Shown piece after piece: positions 61,632 to 64,000 of a DNA stretch of 64,000 nt (position 1 is its first letter; every line of letters starts with the position of its first letter). The stretch spans positions 1 through 64,000 of the forward strand of contig CAAGLY010000011.1 in NCBI GenBank assembly GCA_900770925.1, read 5' to 3'. The translations under genes were made by a program, and so were the position numbers. The DNA is from Bacilli bacterium. Its GTDB lineage: Bacteria; Bacillota_I; Bacilli_A; RFN20; CAG-288. A model generated the notes under the pieces. It was not told the DNA's origin, did no database searches, and saw only the letters and a list, made by a program, of their open reading frames with translations.

Positions 61632-64000
61632 TTACTTATCAATAATGGCAATGGTAGGCGTATCGGCTGAGTTGTTATCTTCGAAGGAGAGATAGTAATA
61701 GCCTCCCTTACCTAAGAATTCGTGATGATATTTCTGCTCGACTTTCGAATCCGGATTGATCTGATAGAGCTTCTTATCGCTGATTTTCGAACTATAGAGA
61801 GAAGTAAGCTCAGTGACCTTGTCGTCTAAGACAAAGCCCGTGACCTTATTCAGTTCAAGATCGATGCCGATAGAGGCAATATCAAGGACCGAGACAACCT
61901 CACCTTTAACAGAGAGAGAGTTAAAGGTTCCCTGATGAGAAGAATTATCGCTGTGTCCTAAAACGACATTGATATCATTGCCAAGATTGATTCCAGTGAC
62001 ACCTAAGTCAATCGTAGAAAGATTCAGTCCAAGATGGAAGGCGTTGTCCTGATGACCGGTCTTATCATAGTTGACCATGGTCTCCGGAAGAATCGTAGTA
62101 CCCATAATACCACCCTTATCGGTCTTCGTAGTGGTCTCTTCGCTAGCATCTGGCGTATCGGTATCTTCCTTCTTTCCATCTAAGCTAAGTCCATCTAAGG
62201 CGGCAACCAGCTCCGTCTTAATAGAATAGATGGATTCACTCGATTCCTGCTTAGCATAGTTAAGTCCAAAGCCAAGAGCATAATAGCCAAGATGCTTGAT
62301 GAACTCATTGGTAGTGACATAACGGATCGAACGGGAATCACCATCATCATAATCAATCAGGACTTCGCCTTTATCTAAGTTCTCATTTCCTTCGACCATG
62401 GAGTTGCTATCGAAGTAATAGGAAGTGGAATAGGAGTTATCATTGTCCGTCAGATTGAGATAGAGCTTATAGTAGGTTTTCTCTCCCTTAGCGGAGTCAC
62501 CGAAGTTGACTTCAGCAGAGAGTCTGGCCTTGACGACAAAGTCGTTAAGGACCGGAATCTGGACTCTCAGCCTTCCGTCCCTGGTAAAGACCTGTTTATC
62601 CGTTGAATTCAGTCCGAGCTCTAAGAGCAGCGGGACATCGTCCCTAGAGATGTACTTAACCTGGTCAGAAGCCTTGATGTCTGCCCTAGAGGCAACATCG
62701 GCACTAGCTTCTAAGGCCGTCGCCGAGACAGAAAGAGAGAACACCCTGTCTTTCCTGCGTAAGCTATCGATGGAAAGTCCGGTAATCTGACCCTTAGTCG
62801 TATCAAAGGACAGCCTGACTTTGACCACGCTGTCTGCTGCATCGGTGATACCGATTGCCTTGCAGTCTAAGTCAACCTCTACCTTGCCGTCCATTAAATC
62901 GATCTTAGTGACGTAGTTCGCATTCCTGACCGTCTTGACCGGATCAGAATTACCGTCGAGAAGATCCTGCCTAGGCAGAGTAGAGATCGGATTGTTGATT
63001 TTCTTCAGAAGAGACAGAATCAGGTTCTGCGGATGATTGGTGGATGCATTCTTGATCCTATCGATTGCATCAGTGACTGTACCCTTATAGAAGTTAATAC
63101 CGATCGGATCCGCTTTCTGGGCATTGCCGGAATACTGGACAAAGAGACGATCCGTCGGATCCTTTTCATTCAGTGTCCTATTGGGATCATTGTAGTCAAA
63201 GGCAAGTTTAGGCTGATACTGATACTGGTTGTCTTCGCCGATATTGACCTTAAGGGAGCCGTTGTACTGGCTATCCTTAATACTCCTATTGACCTTGCCG
63301 TTAAGGGAGGCCTTCTGAGCTTTGACCTTATTCTCATCAACAGCATCAAGGTTTGCCTTGAGGCTGAGAGAGTACTTCTGATCTCCGGTAAAGAGATCAA
63401 AGACGCCATTGACTAAGTATTCGAACTTATCGACCGGATCCCCGGCTGCCTTTTTAAAACCGGCGACATCGAACGTGCTTCCGAAATACTCGACATTCAG
63501 AGGAGAGACATACTCCTTATAGCCAAGGCTGAAGGTGAACTGATAGCCGAGAAGCTCAACACCGGTAGCATAGACAGCTAAGACCTTATCCTGGCTAGAG
63601 TCCGTCTTAACGGAGATCACACCGCCGTCTAAGCCAAGAAGGGCAGGAGAGATAGTCCTATTGAAGGTATGATCGGGGTCATCCTCTTCAGCAGTGATAT
63701 CAATATAGTGATCTAAGTTCTTCAGATTCAGTCCGTTCTCGACAGTGAAAATGTTGCTGACACTGTCTAAGACCTTGGATAAGACAGCAGAAACATCAAT
63801 CGAGGTGCCGGTATTAGCTCCGTTCCTCTTCTTTACGCCGTCCCTGACGGCATCGACAATCGAACCGATCTCGGCATTGTTCCTATACTCTTTCCTGACA
63901 TTGTCATAGGAAAGGTAAGCAGTGTCATCCACCCTACGGGCATCAAGATAGTGATTGATTTCATCCCTCTTCGTGTGAGCAGTGATAGCGGCTTCGATAT
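61632..64000 (-). CDS. giant secreted surface protein, paralogue B (5' end outside window)
   Basis: The frame is open from its stop at 61632 to the right edge, at least 789 codons. Residues at the edge (HYLDARRVDDTAYLSYDNVR) match HYLDVRYLENTAYRTLDKTR in paralogue A about 560 residues into that protein, so several hundred residues lie outside. Shared landmarks run in the same order in both. An upstream ATG at 63932 is internal and not a real start. The function is unknown; likely an exposed surface protein. Confidence 0.7.
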   Translation of the reverse strand, partial: IEAAITAHTKRDEINHYLDARRVDDTAYLSYDNVRKEYRNNAEIGSIVDAVRDGVKKRNGANTGTSIDVSAVLSKVLDSVSNIFTVENGLNLKNLDHYIDITAEEDDPDHTFNRTISPALLGLDGGVISVKTDSSQDKVLAVYATGVELLGYQFTFSLGYKEYVSPLNVEYFGSTFDVAGFKKAAGDPVDKFEYLVNGVFDLFTGDQKYSLSLKANLDAVDENKVKAQKASLNGKVNRSIKDSQYNGSLKVNIGEDNQYQYQPKLAFDYNDPNRTLNEKDPTDRLFVQYSGNAQKADPIGINFYKGTVTDAIDRIKNASTNHPQNLILSLLKKINNPISTLPRQDLLDGNSDPVKTVRNANYVTKIDLMDGKVEVDLDCKAIGITDAADSVVKVRLSFDTTKGQITGLSIDSLRRKDRVFSLSVSATALEASADVASRADIKASDQVKYISRDDVPLLLELGLNSTDKQVFTRDGRLRVQIPVLNDFVVKARLSAEVNFGDSAKGEKTYYKLYLNLTDNDNSYSTSYYFDSNSMVEGNENLDKGEVLIDYDDGDSRSIRYVTTNEFIKHLGYYALGFGLNYAKQESSESIYSIKTELVAALDGLSLDGKKEDTDTPDASEETTTKTDKGGIMGTTILPETMVNYDKTGHQDNAFHLGLNLSTIDLGVTGINLGNDINVVLGHSDNSSHQGTFNSLSVKGEVVSVLDIASIGIDLELNKVTGFVLDDKVTELTSLYSSKISDKKLYQINPDSKVEQKYHHEFLGKGGYYYLSFEDNNSADTPTIAIIDK

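Overview
The window looks like part of the chromosome of a low-GC, single-membrane Firmicute of the Bacilli/Erysipelotrichia kind, probably an uncultured gut or rumen lineage. Signs of this are strong Shine-Dalgarno sites, TTGACA/TATAAT promoters, rho-independent terminators, Bacillota-type lipoproteins, an L-lactate dehydrogenase, and many secreted proteins with SipW-dependent (TasA/camelysin-like) signal peptides served by an ER-type signal peptidase. The standard bacterial code fits: intact genes use TGG for Trp, and TGA is the stop at several ATGA gene overlaps. No rRNA gene and no complete tRNA gene was seen.

Layout. 0.2-6.3 kb: decayed genes, an AAA_14/DUF4143 ATPase in a repeat-flanked cassette, ldh, an RNase III-like gene whose dsRNA-binding part lies beyond an in-frame stop, and a HEPN-like gene. 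6.4-10.5 kb: a two-gene surface module, a small SipW-target protein (reading frame broken at a G8 tract) plus a large beta-helix-like protein ending in a Hint domain. 10.6-19.6 kb: accessory island with ATPases, a coiled-coil operon, an XRE/ImmA pair and a DUF4417 gene. 19.8-24.3 kb: a VanZ protein with a long bacterial-Ig insertion and an O-antigen-ligase-like membrane protein. 24.4-38.4 kb: one long minus-strand, mostly overlapping operon of five paralogous SipW targets sharing WGxxFxxxNPxx[YF]Y, then a SipW-like signal peptidase, a membrane-anchored McrB-like AAA+ ATPase, a zinc-ribbon protein, an ABC ATPase, an ABC permease and two surface proteins. 38.7-40.9 kb: a decayed second copy of the two-gene surface module. 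41-54 kb: a second accessory zone with DUF234, AlbA_2 and DUF4143 genes, a glycosyltransferase, a lipoprotein, and an Abi_2/AbiF-type HEPN gene with its own promoter and a small structured RNA. 54.3-57.6 kb: a third, intact surface module. 57.6-64 kb: two giant paralogous surface proteins, the second running off the right edge.

Two themes stand out. First, the 24.4-38.4 kb operon reads as a dedicated system for secreting, processing and assembling a family of cell-surface proteins; its function is inferred. Second, nearly every ATPase or AlbA_2 gene of the accessory zones carries a short direct-repeat array just upstream with an exact period: 15 bp for the two DUF234 genes, 20 bp for AlbA_2, and 23 or 33 bp for DUF4143 genes. 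Similar arrays also stand without any gene. This suggests small self-regulated or mobile ATPase cassettes. Homopolymer tracts in the signal-peptide regions of the surface modules point to phase variation.
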